From AP-16 sp036395835 (GTDB lineage Bacteria; Pseudomonadota; Alphaproteobacteria; Rhizobiales; Xanthobacteraceae), in assembly GCA_036395835.1 (NCBI GenBank), contig DASWCW010000284.1, positions 1 through 5,163 on the forward strand: DNA of 5,163 nucleotides, read 5' to 3'. Position 1 is the first letter of the stretch, and the number at the start of each line of letters is the position of its first letter. Positions 4,161-5,163 of this stretch are shown here, one piece after another. A model generated the notes under the pieces. That model saw only the letters and a program-made list of their open reading frames with translations, ran no database searches and had not been told where the DNA came from. Position numbers and translations under genes: made by a program.

Positions 4161-5163
4161 ATGCGCGAAATCCACCGCTTAAGTCCGGCGAGGGTTCGGT
4201 CGAACAAGATCGGCTTCCACGCCGACGGCGGCGGTTTGTATTTGGACGTATCGGCGGGCAGCAACGGCACGGCGAACAAGTCTTGGATTTTCCGATATTT
4301 TGACGGCCGCCGTGAGCGTCAGATGGGGCTCGGTAGCGCACGTGATGTCACCCTCGGCGAAGCCCGAGAGAAGGCGCTGGAGTGCCGCAAGCTTCGTGTG
4401 GAGAACGTCGACCCCATCGAGCACAGACGCGCTCTGCGTGCCGCTCAAGCGCTTAGTGACGCCGGGAAAATTAGAACCTTCCAGCAAGTTGCCGCGGAGT
4501 ATCTCGAGCAATTCGATGGTGGCTGGAAATCTCGTAAGCACCATGCCCAATGGCATCAGTCGCTGCGGGCCTATATCCTGCCGGTGTTAGGACCGCTCGA
4601 CGTCAACGCCGTCAACACCGAGCTCGTGCTGCAAGTGCTGCGGCCGCTCTGGACATCGAAGCCCGAGACGGCGGCTCGCGTCCGTGGGCGCATCGAGACT
4701 GTCTTAGACTTCGCGGGGCGCAACGGTGAGAACCCGGCACGGTGGAAGGGGCATCTCGAACACAAGCTTCCGAAACACCAAAAGGCCCGCCTGATCAAGC
4801 CGATGCCTGCGATGCACTGGCGGGAGATGCCAGCATTCATGGCACAGGTTAGGGGGCGCACCGATATTGCCGCGCTGGCGCTGCGCTTCTGCATTCTGAC
4901 TGCGGCCAGGACCAGCGAGGTGCTCGGCGCCACGTGGGATGAAATCGACCTCGAGGAGCGGCTGTGGACGGTGCCAGGCGCCAGAATGAAGCGGGACAAG
5001 GCGCACAAGGTCCCGCTATCGGACGAAGCAATCAGCATCCCCGAATATCTCGCCTCGATCCGACACGATGCGCGCGTGTTCCCGTGTGGGCCCAACGCCA
5101 TGCGGCGCGTGCTACAGGACTTGCGCCCCAACGTGACCGTCCACGGTTTCAGGTCAACGTTCC
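4161..5163 (+). CDS. P4-type tyrosine recombinase / integrase (3' end outside window)
   Basis: The frame is open from ATG 4161 to the right edge (334 visible residues). The N terminus has the DUF4102-type fold of P4-family integrases: HRLSPARVRSNKIGFHADGG followed by GLYLDV at 25-30, then WIFRYFDGRRERQMGLGS at 42-59 and LGEARE at 65-70. A core-binding (SAM-like) domain covers about 106-200, with FQQVAAEYLEQ at 107-117. In the catalytic domain, Arg I is R250 (TAARTSEVLGATW), the beta-hairpin Lys is K277 or K280 (MKRDKAHKVPLS), and the H-x-x-R motif is H328 and R331 (VHGFRSTF). The second His/Trp and the Tyr nucleophile lie beyond the edge; family members are usually about 400 residues. The start is firm: a TAG in frame lies at 4149-4151, and AGGGGG (4150-4155) is a fair ribosome site. 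Such enzymes integrate and excise genomic islands, mostly at tRNA genes. Visible residues give no sign of decay. Confidence 0.95.
   Translation, partial: MREIHRLSPARVRSNKIGFHADGGGLYLDVSAGSNGTANKSWIFRYFDGRRERQMGLGSARDVTLGEAREKALECRKLRVENVDPIEHRRALRAAQALSDAGKIRTFQQVAAEYLEQFDGGWKSRKHHAQWHQSLRAYILPVLGPLDVNAVNTELVLQVLRPLWTSKPETAARVRGRIETVLDFAGRNGENPARWKGHLEHKLPKHQKARLIKPMPAMHWREMPAFMAQVRGRTDIAALALRFCILTAARTSEVLGATWDEIDLEERLWTVPGARMKRDKAHKVPLSDEAISIPEYLASIRHDARVFPCGPNAMRRVLQDLRPNVTVHGFRSTF
4161..5163 (+). mobile_element. Probable left end of an integrative element / genomic island
   Basis: A P4-type integrase is normally the first gene inside an integrated island, and this one faces right, away from genes that look like ordinary chromosomal ones. 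Any island would thus begin somewhere in 3960-4160 and continue past 5163. No tRNA or duplicated core site can be identified, so the boundary is a guess; the start given is simply the integrase ATG. Confidence 0.4.

Noticed and set aside
1..5163. CRISPR array, toxin-antitoxin pair or rRNA
   Set aside because: No regularly spaced repeats, no small paired ORFs with toxin or antitoxin motifs, and no conserved rRNA segments are visible.

Overview
High-GC window with strong G/C preference at third codon positions. It most resembles an alphaproteobacterium of the Bradyrhizobium / Rhodopseudomonas type. This rests on three things: a DUF2848 protein, a degenerate HtrA-like protein of a kind I associate with Bradyrhizobium, and an intergenic palindrome with arms TGGCCGGG / CCCGGCCA typical of repeats in that group. 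The assignment is from recollection of families and was not checked by a search.

Layout. Bases 1-1223 are read on the + strand. They hold the 3' end of an unidentified gene (1-119), a 40-residue single-pass membrane protein starting two bases later (122-244), and a 283-residue protein (372-1223) with a possible N-terminal winged helix, one membrane segment and an Ala/Pro-rich, probably periplasmic tail. Bases 1240-3700 are read on the - strand. In transcription order they hold a 120-residue single-pass membrane protein (3700-3338), a short uncertain ORF beginning inside a palindromic repeat (3277-3074), a DUF2848 protein (2993-2316), and an HtrA/S1C-like PDZ protein that has lost its whole catalytic triad (2214-1240). 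The two blocks converge with only 16 bases between stop codons.

Bases 3701-4160 have no gene I can defend but several inverted repeats. At 4161 a P4-type tyrosine recombinase (integrase) starts on the + strand and runs off the right edge just after the H-x-x-R motif. This suggests the left end of an integrated element whose cargo lies outside the window.

How the genes relate: the DUF2848 and pseudoprotease genes are co-directional and about 100 bases apart, so they may be cotranscribed. The integrase is functionally separate. No complete novel system is visible. The points most worth a second look are the dead protease, the ToxR-like domain order of the 283-residue protein, and the structured DNA just upstream of the integrase.
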